This document shows, piece after piece, positions 9,407 through 17,980 of a DNA stretch of 64,000 nucleotides. The position numbers were made by a program, and so were the translations under genes. Numbering within the stretch: the stretch's first letter is position 1; each line of letters starts with the position of its first letter. The notes below the pieces were generated by a model. The model made no database searches, was not told the origin of the DNA, and saw only the letters and a program-made list of their open reading frames with translations. This stretch comes from Streptomyces brasiliensis. GTDB lineage: Bacteria; Actinomycetota; Actinomycetes; Streptomycetales; Streptomycetaceae. Location of the stretch: positions 1-64,000 of the forward strand of contig NZ_BMQA01000019.1 of NCBI RefSeq assembly GCF_014647875.1, written 5' to 3'.

Positions 9407-10060
9407 ATGGCAACCTTGCTGCACCTCGACTCGTCCCTGCACCCCGGCTCCGACTCCAAGTCCCGTACCGTGGCCCAGGCGTTCCGCGACGCATGGCGGG
9501 AACAGCACCCCGGCGGCGAGGTCGTCTACCGCGACCTCGCCGCGGACCCGCTGCCCCACCTGGATGTGCACGGCTTCTCCGCGACCTTCGCTGACGACGA
9601 CTCCCGCACACCCGAGCAGGCCGCGGCGTTCGCCAGGCGCCTGACGCTGATCGAGGAACTCGAGCGGGCCGACGCCGTGCTGCTCGGCGCACCGATGTAC
9701 AACTTCACGATCCCCTCGACCCTCAAGAGCTGGATCGACCACGTGCTCCTGGTCGAACGCACCACGGGCGACAGCTCCAGCGTCAAGGGCCTCCCGCTCA
9801 CCGTCGTCGCCAGCCGCGGCGGCTCCTACGCGCCGGGCACGCCGCGGGAGTCGTCGGAGTACGTCCAGAACTACCTGCGGTCCATCCTCGGCGAGTACAT
9901 GGGCTTCGACATCGACTTCATCGTGCCTGAGCTGACCGCAGCCGCCTCCAACCCGGCCATGGCTGAGCTCATCCCCCTGGCCGAGGTCTCCTGGACCAGG
10001 GCCCTGGAGGACGCCGTCACCAAGGGCAAGGAAGTCGCACAGCGCGTCGCCGCGGCCTGA
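9407..10060 (+). CDS. azoR: FMN-dependent NADH:quinone reductase / azoreductase (AzoR family)
   Basis: A 217-residue flavodoxin-fold enzyme that transfers two electrons from NADH to quinones or azo compounds. The FMN phosphate loop is at the N-terminus (HLDSSLHPGSDSKSRTVA, about residues 6-23). The flavin-binding PMYNFTIPSTLKSWIDH is at about 100-116, and SRGGSY at about 140-145 is the family's second flavin contact. ATG 9407 fits the family length and has GGAA seven bases upstream; ATG 9341 would add an unusual 22-residue extension. It is a single gene, followed by a hairpin at 10110-10131. The palindrome upstream suggests induction by quinones or electrophiles. Confidence 0.9.
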   Translation: MATLLHLDSSLHPGSDSKSRTVAQAFRDAWREQHPGGEVVYRDLAADPLPHLDVHGFSATFADDDSRTPEQAAAFARRLTLIEELERADAVLLGAPMYNFTIPSTLKSWIDHVLLVERTTGDSSSVKGLPLTVVASRGGSYAPGTPRESSEYVQNYLRSILGEYMGFDIDFIVPELTAAASNPAMAELIPLAEVSWTRALEDAVTKGKEVAQRVAAA

Positions 10061-10109
10061 CCGCCCCAGGACGCCGCCGGGCGGGGTCCGTCACCATCGG
10101 AGCCCGCCC

Positions 10110-10131
10110 GGTACGGGCGCCCGCCCGTACC
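10110..10131 (+). terminator. Hairpin terminator after azoR
   Basis: GGTACGGGC, a four-base loop, then GCCCGTACC: a perfect 9-bp stem 50 bp after the stop codon. There is no T-run, as is common in Streptomyces. Confidence 0.6.
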
Positions 10132-10178
10132 CGAGAGGCTTCTGTGCCCCGCAGTTGCCCGCCCGAGTTCCGCAGACC

Positions 10179-10543
10179 GGTTCGCTGAACGGTCGTGACT
10201 GGTCGCAGGTGTGGCCGTTGCTGGGTGCGGTACTGGTGCTGGTTCCGCTGCTGCTGTGGCAGGGGCGGGGGCTGGCGTTGCTGGAGCTGGGGGACGACAC
10301 GGCGCGAGCGCTGGGGGTGCCGGTGGAGCGGACCCGGCTGGTCGCGGTGCTGGCGGCGGTGCTGCTCACCGCGGTGGCGACGGCTGCGGCGGGGCCGGTC
10401 TCCCTTGTGGCGCTGACCGCTCCGCAGTTGGCCCGGCGGCTCACCCGGGGCTCGGGTCCGCAGTTGCTGCCGGCTGCCGCCATGGGGGCGTTGCTGCTGG
10501 TCGGCGCGGACTGGGCGGCGCAGCGGGCGTTCGGCTCGGTGGA
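10179..10543 (+). pseudogene. Fragment of a FecCD-type iron-siderophore permease
   Basis: The frame runs from GSLNGRDWSQVWPLL through LLELGDDTARALGVPVERTR and AAGPVSLVALTAPQLARRLT to VGADWAAQRAFGSVE. This is the central and late part of a FecCD-family ABC permease. The first six or so helices are absent. The match ends abruptly at about 10543, before the final helix, where an AT-richer sequence begins. With both ends missing it cannot function. Confidence 0.8.
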
Positions 10544-10835
10544 AACATCAAAACTTTTCGAACGGCACCGAACAATGGGTCGGGGCCTGCTGAGGGGTGC
10601 CACTATGGCCGGCTTGCCTGCCGCAGAGGCTGAACCCCGCAGCCGACCGACCGACGTCCACCGGACTTTGACAGCTTGCCGGGCACGATGCCCGACAGAT
10701 CCGTCCTGCAGGTGTGTGCGTGGGCTCGGGAATCTCCGACCGGCCCGCAGACCGAGCGGCCGTTGCATACCGCACATCCAGGATTCGGTCGTCCGACGGA
10801 TGCCCGCGTCGACATCGCGCACGCCGAGGCGCCGG

Positions 10836-11060
10836 CCGCCAAGGCATCGGCTTCGTCGACGCGGGTGTCTCCGGCAGCGTCTGGGCCTCGAGACCGGCTA
10901 CGCCCTGTCCGCCGTCGACCTCGCCGTGCCGCTGTCCGCCATCACCACCTCGCTCTTCGCGCGGTTCTCGTCCCGCCAGGACGACTCCCCGCAGTGAAGA
11001 TGATCGCGGCACCGGCACTGCACAACCAGTTCGGCGGCCACGGCATCACTGCCGCTCTCT
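10836..11060 (+). pseudogene. Shredded 6-phosphogluconate dehydrogenase
   Basis: Three frames in order give GIGFVDAGVSGSVWG, then LETGYALSAVDLAVPLSAIT and TSLFARFSSRQDDSP, then ALHNQFGGHG. These match the start of the catalytic loop and the C-terminal end of 6-phosphogluconate dehydrogenase (GxVDxGxSGG...; SLxxRFxSRQ; LRNQFGGH). About 150 residues are missing in the middle and there are at least two frame changes. 10544-10835 is unassigned. Confidence 0.7.
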
Positions 11061-11196
11061 ACGACCCGACCGGAATCCGCCTCCCCGCCCACACCCTCGA
11101 CACCTCGAACCCGCGGCTGAGAACACCATCCTCTGCCGCTGCAGGCTCCGGTCATTGCAGATCATCACCCGCCCTCTCGTTCCCAGGAGTTGACCC

Positions 11197-11738
11197 ATGT
11201 CGCGCATCGCCCGCCACACGCCCGAAACTGCCCCCGAGCTCAGCCGGCAGGCCCTGGCCGCCCTCGCCTTCCCCAACGGCAAGATCCTCAATTTCTTCGC
11301 ACACATGGCGGCCTCGCCTGCCGTTCTGCAGGGCTATGTGGCGCTGCAGTCCGTGATCGAGGACTACGGCACCCTCGACGCGCGCACCCGTGAGGCCATC
11401 GCGCTGGCGGTTGCCAACCAGGACCACTGCGACTACTGCCAGGCCGCCCACACGCTGACCGGCAAGCAGGCCGGCTTGACCCAGGAGCAGACCATCGCCA
11501 TCCGGCGCGGCGAGGTCGACTTCGACCCCAAGTCGGCGCGCTGCTGGCCGTGGCTCGCCAGGCTGCCGCCAACGTCGGCGTCGTCGACGACGACACGTGG
11601 AAAGCCGCCCAGCAGGCCGGGTGGACCGATGCGGAACTGGCCGAGCTCCACATCCACATCGCCATAAACCTCTACACCAACCACTTCAACCGGTGGGCCG
11701 ACACCGAACTCGACCTGCCGGCCGCGCCCGAGCTGTAA
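11197..11738 (+). pseudogene. Carboxymuconolactone decarboxylase/AhpD-like gene, frameshifted
   Basis: The first frame encodes an AhpD-like fold with the redox and proton-relay motif DHCDYCQAAHT (about residues 77-87, CxxC plus His) and is correct up to DFDPKSA. At about 11540, within a GCGCGC run, the reading shifts. The second frame continues LLAVARQAAANVGVVDDDTW and AELHIHIAINLYTNHFNRWA to a normal end at 11738. Together the pieces give about 179 residues, the usual family length. A two-base GC expansion or a one-base loss explains it; a sequencing error is possible. Members act as peroxide-reducing or gamma-lactone enzymes. Confidence 0.75.
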
Positions 11739-11923
11739 CGCCGGTCGGGCCTCGCGCCGGGGGCCGCCTGCCCGCCTGCATGCGGACAGCCGCCCACACC
11801 CTGGTAGCACCGGAATCGATATGGCTCCGCAGCGTTTCGAGTTCGCCCGGCCTCTGACTTCCCCGAGCGACAGGAGGTCCGAAGAGGGTTCGCGTCCCCG
11901 TGACATGCATGAGATCCGTCGCA

Positions 11924-11948
11924 TTGCCTGATGGGCAAAAGTTTTGCC
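11924..11948. promoter_or_regulatory. Overlapping palindromes upstream of the sulfite reductase
   Basis: TTGCC-TGATG-GGCAA (11924-11938) shares its right arm with GGCAAAA-G-TTTTGCC (11934-11948), the latter a perfect 7-bp dyad. They lie about 220 bp before the sulfite reductase start, in the only AT-richer part of the 430-base gap 11739-12169. No other gene is seen in that gap apart from a 23-codon ATG frame at 11980 with no ribosome site. Confidence 0.5.
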
Positions 11949-12169
11949 TCTTGGGAAAGATGCTCGGTTGAATCGGCCCATGAGCTTTGACACGGACAAG
12001 CGCACGCGGGTCCTGGTCGGCGTCCCCGTCGCCCGGACCCACGCCGCCTGACGACCCCTGACATCGCCTCGAATCCGGTGGCGGAGGCGGGACCGACGCC
12101 CCTCGGCCCCGCTTCCGCCACCGACGCCGCACGCCGTACTCCGGGCCGAGAATCCGAGGAGTAGCACTC

Positions 12170-13957
12170 ATGACCAACCACCAGCCCGCGCCAGCCGACT
12201 TCGTGACCGCTCCGGCCACCGCCCGCACTCTGGACCTGGCCCCCGCACGCTCCTGTCGCGGGCACGGCGCCTGCACCTGCCAGGAGGAGCCGGCCCCGCC
12301 CGCGGCGGACCGGACACGGCGCCGTTCCGAAGGGCAGTGGGCGCTCGGCGACCGCACCCCGCTCAACGCCAACGAACGGTTCAAGCTCGAGGACGACGGT
12401 CTCAACGTCCGCGTCCGCGTCGAATCCATCTACGCCAGGCGCGGTTTCGCGAGTATCGAGCCGGACGACCTGGGCGGCCGCCTGCGCTGGTGGGGCCTGT
12501 ACACCCAGCGTCGCCCCGGCATCGACGGCGGCAGGACCGGCACCCTCGCACCCCACGAACTGAACGACGAGTACTTCATGCTGCGCGTCCGTGTCGACGG
12601 CGGTCGCCTCACCACTGCCCAACTGCGCACGATCGGCGAGGTGTCGAGGGACTTCGCCCGCGACAGCGCCGACATAACCGACCGGCAGAACATCCAACTG
12701 CACTGGATCCGCATCGAGGACGTCCCGGAGATCTGGCGTCGCCTGGAGTCGGTGGGCCTGACCACCGCACAGGCCTGCGGTGACACCACCCGTGTCTTCC
12801 TGGGCAGCCCCGTGGCCGGCATCAGCGCCGATGAGATCGTCGACGGCACCTGGGCGATCGAGGAGATTCACCGCCGCTGGATCGGCGACCCCGAATTCTC
12901 CAATCTGCCCCGCAAGTTCAAGACGGCGATCAGCGGCTCGCCCCACCAGGACGTCGCCCACGAGATCAACGACGTCTCCTTCATCGGCGTACGCCACCCC
13001 GAACTCGGCCCCGGATTCGACGTATGGGTCGGCGGCGGGCTGTCCACGAACCCCATGCTCGCCCAGCGTCTGGGCGTCTTCGCCACGCTGGAGGAGGTCC
13101 CCGGCATCTGGGCCGCTGTCGTCGCACTCTTCCGAGACCACGGCTACCGCAGACTGCGCGGCCGGGCACGGATGAAGTTCCTCGTCGCCGACTGGGGAAT
13201 CGAGAAGTTCCGCCAGGTCCTCGAACAGGACTATCTGCGCCACCCGTTGAACGACGGCCCGGCACCGCCCCCGCCCACCGGCGAGGGCGACCACATGGGC
13301 GTCCACCGCCAGCGCGACGGACGCTACTACGTCGGTGCCGCCCCGCTGGTCGGCCGGCCCCTCGGCAGCACCCTCGTCGCCCTGGCCGACCTCGCCGAGG
13401 CCCACGGATCACGGCGCGTGCGCACCACTCCGCACCAGAAACTGCTCCTCCTCGACGTCCCCGAGACCGAGGTCGACGACCTCGTGGCCGGAGTCGAGGC
13501 ACTGGGCCTGCGGGTGAGGCCGTCGACGTTCCGGCGCGGCACCATGGCCTGCACCGGGATCGAGTTCTGCAAGCTCGCGATCGTCGAGACCAAGGCGCGC
13601 GCGGCGGCTCTCGTCGACGAACTCGAACGCCGGCTGCCGTCCTTCGACCAACCCCTGACCCTCAACGTCAACGGCTGCCCCAACAGCTGTGCCCGTATCC
13701 AGATCGCCGACATCGGTCTCAAGGGTCAGCTGGTCGTCGATGCCGAGGGCCGTCAGGTGGAGGGCTTCCAGGTGCACCTCGGCGGCGCCGTGGGCATGGA
13801 CGCCCGCTTGGGCCGCAAATTGCGCGGCCACAAAGTCACCGCCGACGAGCTGCCCGACTACGTCGAACGACTCGTACGGCGCTTCGAGACCGCCCGCAAG
13901 GACGGGGAGCGGTTCGCCGACTGGGTCGCAAGGGCGGACGAGAACGACCTGCGCTAG
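12170..13957 (+). CDS. Ferredoxin-dependent sulfite/nitrite reductase
   Basis: A 595-residue siroheme-[4Fe-4S] reductase carrying out the six-electron reduction of sulfite to sulfide (or nitrite to ammonia). Two ferredoxin-like half domains precede the siroheme domains. Cluster cysteines are visible in CTGIEFC and NGCPNSC. The substrate-binding Arg/Lys region includes DITDRQNIQLHW. A Tyr in RWWGLYTQRRPG and a Cys in TAQACGDTTR sit where mycobacterial SirA has its covalent Tyr-Cys pair, which favours sulfite. An unusual N-terminus has CRGHGACTC (about residues 29-37), absent from many relatives. The gene is first in a tight series with coproheme decarboxylase and ctaD (gaps of 38 bp each). Confidence 0.9.
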   Translation: MTNHQPAPADFVTAPATARTLDLAPARSCRGHGACTCQEEPAPPAADRTRRRSEGQWALGDRTPLNANERFKLEDDGLNVRVRVESIYARRGFASIEPDDLGGRLRWWGLYTQRRPGIDGGRTGTLAPHELNDEYFMLRVRVDGGRLTTAQLRTIGEVSRDFARDSADITDRQNIQLHWIRIEDVPEIWRRLESVGLTTAQACGDTTRVFLGSPVAGISADEIVDGTWAIEEIHRRWIGDPEFSNLPRKFKTAISGSPHQDVAHEINDVSFIGVRHPELGPGFDVWVGGGLSTNPMLAQRLGVFATLEEVPGIWAAVVALFRDHGYRRLRGRARMKFLVADWGIEKFRQVLEQDYLRHPLNDGPAPPPPTGEGDHMGVHRQRDGRYYVGAAPLVGRPLGSTLVALADLAEAHGSRRVRTTPHQKLLLLDVPETEVDDLVAGVEALGLRVRPSTFRRGTMACTGIEFCKLAIVETKARAAALVDELERRLPSFDQPLTLNVNGCPNSCARIQIADIGLKGQLVVDAEGRQVEGFQVHLGGAVGMDARLGRKLRGHKVTADELPDYVERLVRRFETARKDGERFADWVARADENDLR

Positions 13958-13995
13958 GCCACGCACGAACGCGCGGCTTCGAGAACGGAGTGCTC

Positions 13996-14736
13996 ATGTC
14001 GAAGGACGACGGACGTACGGAACCTGCCGCACACGGCAGGGTGCCGGACGCCGGCAAGAAGGCCAAGGACCTCAACAAGGTCGTACGGTACGCCCTGTGG
14101 TCGGTGTTCCGGCTGCGTGGCCCGCTCCCGCCCGAGCGGTCCGGACTCGCGGACGAGGTCACCGCGCTCTTCGAACGGCTCGCCGCACAGGACGTCATGG
14201 TGCGGGGCACCTATCACGTGTCCGGGTTCCGCGCCGACGCCGACGTCATGATCTGGTGGCACGCCGCGAGCGCGGACGCCCTCCAGGAGGCCCACCAGCA
14301 GTTCCGCCGCACGGCGCTCGGGCGAGCCCTGGAACCGGTGTGGTCGGCCATGGCCCTGCACCGCCCGGCCGAGTTCAACCAGTCCCACATCCCGGCCTAC
14401 GTCGCCGACGAACGCCCCCGCGACCACATCTGCGTGTACCCGTTCGTCCGCACGTACAACTGGTACCTCCTCGAACCGGCCGACCGCCGCGAGATGCTCG
14501 CCGAACACGGCCGCATGGCACGGGACTTCCCCGACGTCCGTGCCAACACCGTCCCCTCCTTCGCCCTCGGCGACTACGAGTGGATCCTCGCCTTCGAGGC
14601 CGACGAACTGCACCGCATCGTCGACCTCATGCGCCATCTGCGCGGCTCCAGGGCGCGGCTGTACGTCCGCGAGGAAGTCCCCTTCCACACGGGCCGCCGC
14701 ACCACGGTGCCCGAACTCGTCGCCGCCCTCGCCTGA
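13996..14736 (+). CDS. chdC: Coproheme decarboxylase (HemQ/ChdC), chlorite-dismutase family
   Basis: A 246-residue protein of the chlorite dismutase superfamily. It decarboxylates coproheme III to heme b, the last step of the coproporphyrin-dependent heme route of Actinobacteria. The actinobacterial active-site stretch VYPFVRTYNWYLL (residues 147-159) contains the Tyr that forms the catalytic radical. His171 in LAEHGRMARDFPD is at the proximal heme ligand position. The C-terminal FHTGRRTTVPEL is also family-typical. ATG 13996 follows ACGGAG by five bases. Sitting between a siroheme enzyme and a heme-a oxidase subunit, it may supply heme to this operon's products; that is inference. Confidence 0.9.
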   Translation: MSKDDGRTEPAAHGRVPDAGKKAKDLNKVVRYALWSVFRLRGPLPPERSGLADEVTALFERLAAQDVMVRGTYHVSGFRADADVMIWWHAASADALQEAHQQFRRTALGRALEPVWSAMALHRPAEFNQSHIPAYVADERPRDHICVYPFVRTYNWYLLEPADRREMLAEHGRMARDFPDVRANTVPSFALGDYEWILAFEADELHRIVDLMRHLRGSRARLYVREEVPFHTGRRTTVPELVAALA

Positions 14737-14774
14737 TTCCCCTCCGCATCCGAACAAGAACAGCTGAGAACCGC

Positions 14775-16454
14775 ATGAACACATCGGATCCCTCCGCCAC
14801 TACGTTGCGTGATCGCCCCGAGACCCCACCGACACCGGTACTCGGGCGACGACCGGGTGCCCAGGTGGTGAAGTGGGTGACATCCACCGACCACAAGACC
14901 ATCGGAACGCTCTACCTCGTCACCTCCTTCGCTTTCTTCTGCGTCGGTGGCGTCATGGCGCTGCTCATGCGCGCCGAACTCGCCCGCCCCGGACTGCAGT
15001 TGATGTCCAACGAGCAGTTCAACCAGGCGTTCACGATGCACGGCACGATCATGCTGCTGATGTTCGCGACGCCCCTGTTCGCCGGCTTCACCAACTGGAT
15101 CCTGCCGCTCCAGATCGGCGCGCCCGACGTTGCCTTTCCTCGGTTGAACATGCTGGCCTACTGGCTCTACCTGTTCGGCTCGCTCATCGCGGTCGGCGGC
15201 TTCCTCACGCCCGACGGCGCGGCCGACTTCGGCTGGTTCGCCTACTCGCCGCTTTCGGACGCCGTCCACTCGCCCGGCGTCGGCGGTGACATGTGGATCA
15301 TGGGCCTGGCGATGTCCGGCTTCGGCACCATCCTCGGCTCGGTCAACTTCATCACCACCGTCATATGCATGCGCGCCCCCGGCATGACCATGTTCCGCAT
15401 GCCCATCTTCGCCTGGAACGCGCTGCTCACCGGCGTCCTGGTGCTCATTGCCTTCCCGGTCCTGGCCGCGGCCCTGTTCGCGCTGGAGCTGGACCGCAAG
15501 TTCGGCGCCCACATCTTCGACCCGGCCAACGGGGGCGCCCTGTTGTGGCAGCACCTCTTCTGGTTCTTCGGCCATCCCGAGGTGTACATCATCGCCGTAC
15601 CGTTCTTCGGTATCGTCTCCGAGATCATCCCGGTCTTCGCCCGCAAGCCGATGTTCGGCTACATGGGGCTGATCGCCGCGACGATGGCCATCGCCGGCCT
15701 CTCCGCCACCGTGTGGGCACACCACATGTACGCCACGGGAGGGGTGCTGCTCCCCTTCTTCTCCTTCATGACGTTCCTGATCGCGGTCCCGACCGGCGTG
15801 AAGTTCTTCAACTGGATCGGCACCATGTGGAAGGGCTCGCTGTCCTTCGAGACACCCATGCTGTGGACGACCGGCTTCCTGGTGACGTTCGTCTTCGGCG
15901 GCCTGACCGGTGTCGTCCTGGCCTCGCCCCCGATGAACTTCCACGTCACCGACAGCTACTTCGTGGTGGCGCACTTCCACTACGTCGTGTTCGGTACCGT
16001 CGTCTTCGCGATGTTCGCCGGATTCCACTTCTGGTGGCCGAAGTTCACCGGCAAGATGCTGGACGAGCGGCTCGGCAAGATGACGTTCTGGATGCTGTTC
16101 ATCGGCTTCCACGGGACGTTTCTGGTCCAGCATTGGCTGGGCGCGGAGGGCATGCCCCGCCGCTACGCCGACTACCTCGCGGTAGACGGTTTCACGGCCC
16201 TGAACACGGTCTCGTCGATCTTCTCCTTCCTCCTGGGCATGTCGCTGCTGCCGTTCTTCTACAACGTCTGGAAGACGGCCAAGTACGGCAAGAAGATCGA
16301 GGTCGACGACCCCTGGGGATATGGCCGCTCCCTCGAATGGGCCACGTCCTGCCCGCCGCCCCGCCACAACTTCCGCTCCTTGCCACCGATCCGGTCGGAG
16401 TCCCCGGCGTTCGACCTCCACCATCCGGACATCGCGGCCCTGGAAGGTCCGTGA
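14775..16454 (+). CDS. ctaD: Cytochrome c oxidase subunit I (aa3-type)
   Basis: A 559-residue, twelve-helix heme-copper oxidase subunit that reduces O2 and pumps protons in the cytoplasmic membrane. Key residues can be counted: His89 and His402 (heme a), His400 (heme a3), and His267 with the cross-linking Tyr271 in GHPEVY plus His316/317 (CuB). The D-channel set Asn107, Asp118 and Asn125 and Glu269 are all present, so it should pump. The C-terminal tail (WGYGRSLEWATSCPPP) is normal. Neither subunit II nor III is adjacent, unlike the main ctaC-D-E-F locus of Streptomyces. This is therefore probably an additional ctaD, made in an operon with sulfite reductase and ChdC. Confidence 0.95.
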   Translation: MNTSDPSATTLRDRPETPPTPVLGRRPGAQVVKWVTSTDHKTIGTLYLVTSFAFFCVGGVMALLMRAELARPGLQLMSNEQFNQAFTMHGTIMLLMFATPLFAGFTNWILPLQIGAPDVAFPRLNMLAYWLYLFGSLIAVGGFLTPDGAADFGWFAYSPLSDAVHSPGVGGDMWIMGLAMSGFGTILGSVNFITTVICMRAPGMTMFRMPIFAWNALLTGVLVLIAFPVLAAALFALELDRKFGAHIFDPANGGALLWQHLFWFFGHPEVYIIAVPFFGIVSEIIPVFARKPMFGYMGLIAATMAIAGLSATVWAHHMYATGGVLLPFFSFMTFLIAVPTGVKFFNWIGTMWKGSLSFETPMLWTTGFLVTFVFGGLTGVVLASPPMNFHVTDSYFVVAHFHYVVFGTVVFAMFAGFHFWWPKFTGKMLDERLGKMTFWMLFIGFHGTFLVQHWLGAEGMPRRYADYLAVDGFTALNTVSSIFSFLLGMSLLPFFYNVWKTAKYGKKIEVDDPWGYGRSLEWATSCPPPRHNFRSLPPIRSESPAFDLHHPDIAALEGP

Positions 16455-16473
16455 CGAGGGGCAGGAGGACGCC

Positions 16474-16833
16474 ATGCCCGAAGAGGAGAAGCACGAGAAG
16501 AGAGAAGCGGCGGACGGCATCGCGAGACTGGAGGGCTACCTGCTCTGGAGCGCCCACCTCACAGAGGCCCACGAACAGGCCACTCGCTTCACGTCCCGTC
16601 TGTCGTGGCTCACGACGGCGCAACGCGAGGACGTGGAAAATGCCTACGTGAGCGACCATTTGGCCCTCTCTCGGGCCACGGACGCCCACATAGTCCGCCG
16701 CATCCTGGAGATCCGAGCGGAGTACACAGAACGCTACGAACATCTCAAGGTCCGCTGCATTGCCTGGACCCTGATCGCCATGGCAACGACGGTGGGATCC
16801 GTCACGCCTCTCATCCTCGCCGGCGCACGATAA
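16474..16833 (+). CDS. Small protein with one C-terminal membrane helix
   Basis: A 119-residue protein with no family that I recognise. The first 85 residues are charged and helical (RLEGYLLWSAHLTEAHEQA; REDVENAYVSDHLALSRATD). They are followed by a single hydrophobic segment at about 95-117 (CIAWTLIAMATTVGSVTPLI), which suggests a tail-anchored membrane protein. An AGGAGG site precedes ATG 16474 by five to six bases, and the gene starts 19 bp after ctaD. The position suggests an accessory to the oxidase subunit, but nothing in the sequence proves it. Confidence 0.75.
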   Translation: MPEEEKHEKREAADGIARLEGYLLWSAHLTEAHEQATRFTSRLSWLTTAQREDVENAYVSDHLALSRATDAHIVRRILEIRAEYTERYEHLKVRCIAWTLIAMATTVGSVTPLILAGAR

Positions 16834-16978
16834 CCCGCACAAAGAGAGATTCCCGCCCACCCTCGTCGAACGGTCGCCGGCGGAATCACCTCGCGCCCCG
16901 AATGCAGCCAGGGGGACCAACAGTTCGGCGTCAAGGCACCGCTCGGTTCTGCTCCTCCCACGCGACCCGTACCGCCTC

Positions 16979-17875
16979 TCACTGCTGGGCGATACGGGTC
17001 AGCAGCGAACGCAGGATGGCGTCCGTGTGCGTCCACAGGAGCATGCTGCCTTCGTAGGGCACGACGAAGCGGCGTGCTGTGGGGATGCGTTGGGCCAAGA
17101 AGGCTCCGAGGTCCGGCGAGTGCAGGGGGTTGGTGTCCCGGTCTGCGTACCAGAGGTCGACCGGGACCGTGATCGTTGAAGGGTCGAACGGCCAGCGGCT
17201 CAGGGCGAGTACTGTCTCGCGTGCGTAGCCGGCGCCGCCCTGGGCAAAGCCGTCGGTGAGGGCGCGCCGGTAGTTCTGCTCGAACGCCGGGTCGGCGAAA
17301 ATGCGCTGGTCGGCGTCGTGGCTCGTGCCGACTGTAGCCTCCCACAAGATGTCTGCGTCGGCCGCGTCCCGGAGGAGGAGTTCGGCGCTGGACGCGCGGG
17401 TGGCCACCTGCTTCACCAGGACGGCTGCCTCCGGCTCAAGCGCGGACGCCAGCGCCGGGTGTGCCAGCTCATCGGTGGCGGAGACCAGGGAGACGCCGGT
17501 GACCACCCGCGCTGCACCGCATGCCAGTGCGAAAGGCGCACCCATCGAGAAGCCGATGGCTGCCATCCCCTCCGCTCTTTGTACCTGAGCGAACTCCCTT
17601 ATGCCGAGCGCCCAGTCGCGCAGGGTCCACCCGTCGTCCGCGCTGGAGGCGCCCAGTCCGGGGCGGTCCACGGTGATCAGGCGGACACCGAACCGTCTGA
17701 TCGTGTCCACGGGTAGGCCAAGCCATCGGCTTGTCGCCGATCCGGGACACAGCAGGACAGGGATGCCCGTGGGCGGCCCCCACTCCGCCCATGCGAGCCG
17801 GCGTCCACCGGCAAGGCGTGTCTGTCCCAGCCGCTCGGGTGGCGTCACGGTGGTGGCCATGTACGGATCTGCCAT
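16979..17875 (-). CDS. Alpha/beta hydrolase
   Basis: A 298-residue alpha/beta-hydrolase fold protein. The nucleophile elbow GFSMGA, the oxyanion region LCPGSATSRWLG and the acid in LWYADRDTNP are all present. In the segment where the catalytic His is expected, the sequence is VPYEGSMLLWTHTDAILRSLL. The position after Glu-Gly is Ser rather than His, and the nearest His is in WTH a few residues later. Either that His serves, as may be normal in this subfamily, or the enzyme is inactive. ATG 17875 was chosen for its AGG site eight bases upstream. It is convergent with the ctaD operon and divergent from catalase. Substrate unknown. Confidence 0.8.
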   Translation of the reverse strand: MADPYMATTVTPPERLGQTRLAGGRRLAWAEWGPPTGIPVLLCPGSATSRWLGLPVDTIRRFGVRLITVDRPGLGASSADDGWTLRDWALGIREFAQVQRAEGMAAIGFSMGAPFALACGAARVVTGVSLVSATDELAHPALASALEPEAAVLVKQVATRASSAELLLRDAADADILWEATVGTSHDADQRIFADPAFEQNYRRALTDGFAQGGAGYARETVLALSRWPFDPSTITVPVDLWYADRDTNPLHSPDLGAFLAQRIPTARRFVVPYEGSMLLWTHTDAILRSLLTRIAQQ

Positions 17876-17980
17876 TCTTGCCTGGTCCTGCGTTGTGTGC
17901 AGTGCCGGTGGATCGTGCCCCGAGGAGGATCTCACGCATCCGGTGGCCCTCGGGCGTGCGGTCGCGCTGTCTGCGCAGCC

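Noticed and set aside
11980..12051. Leader peptide before the sulfite reductase
   Set aside because: A 23-codon ATG frame exists but has no ribosome site, no Cys cluster or other attenuation feature.
14574..16520. Long open frame antisense to ctaD
   Set aside because: It mirrors the codon bias of ctaD, has no ribosome site, and its text is charged low-complexity with no family motif.
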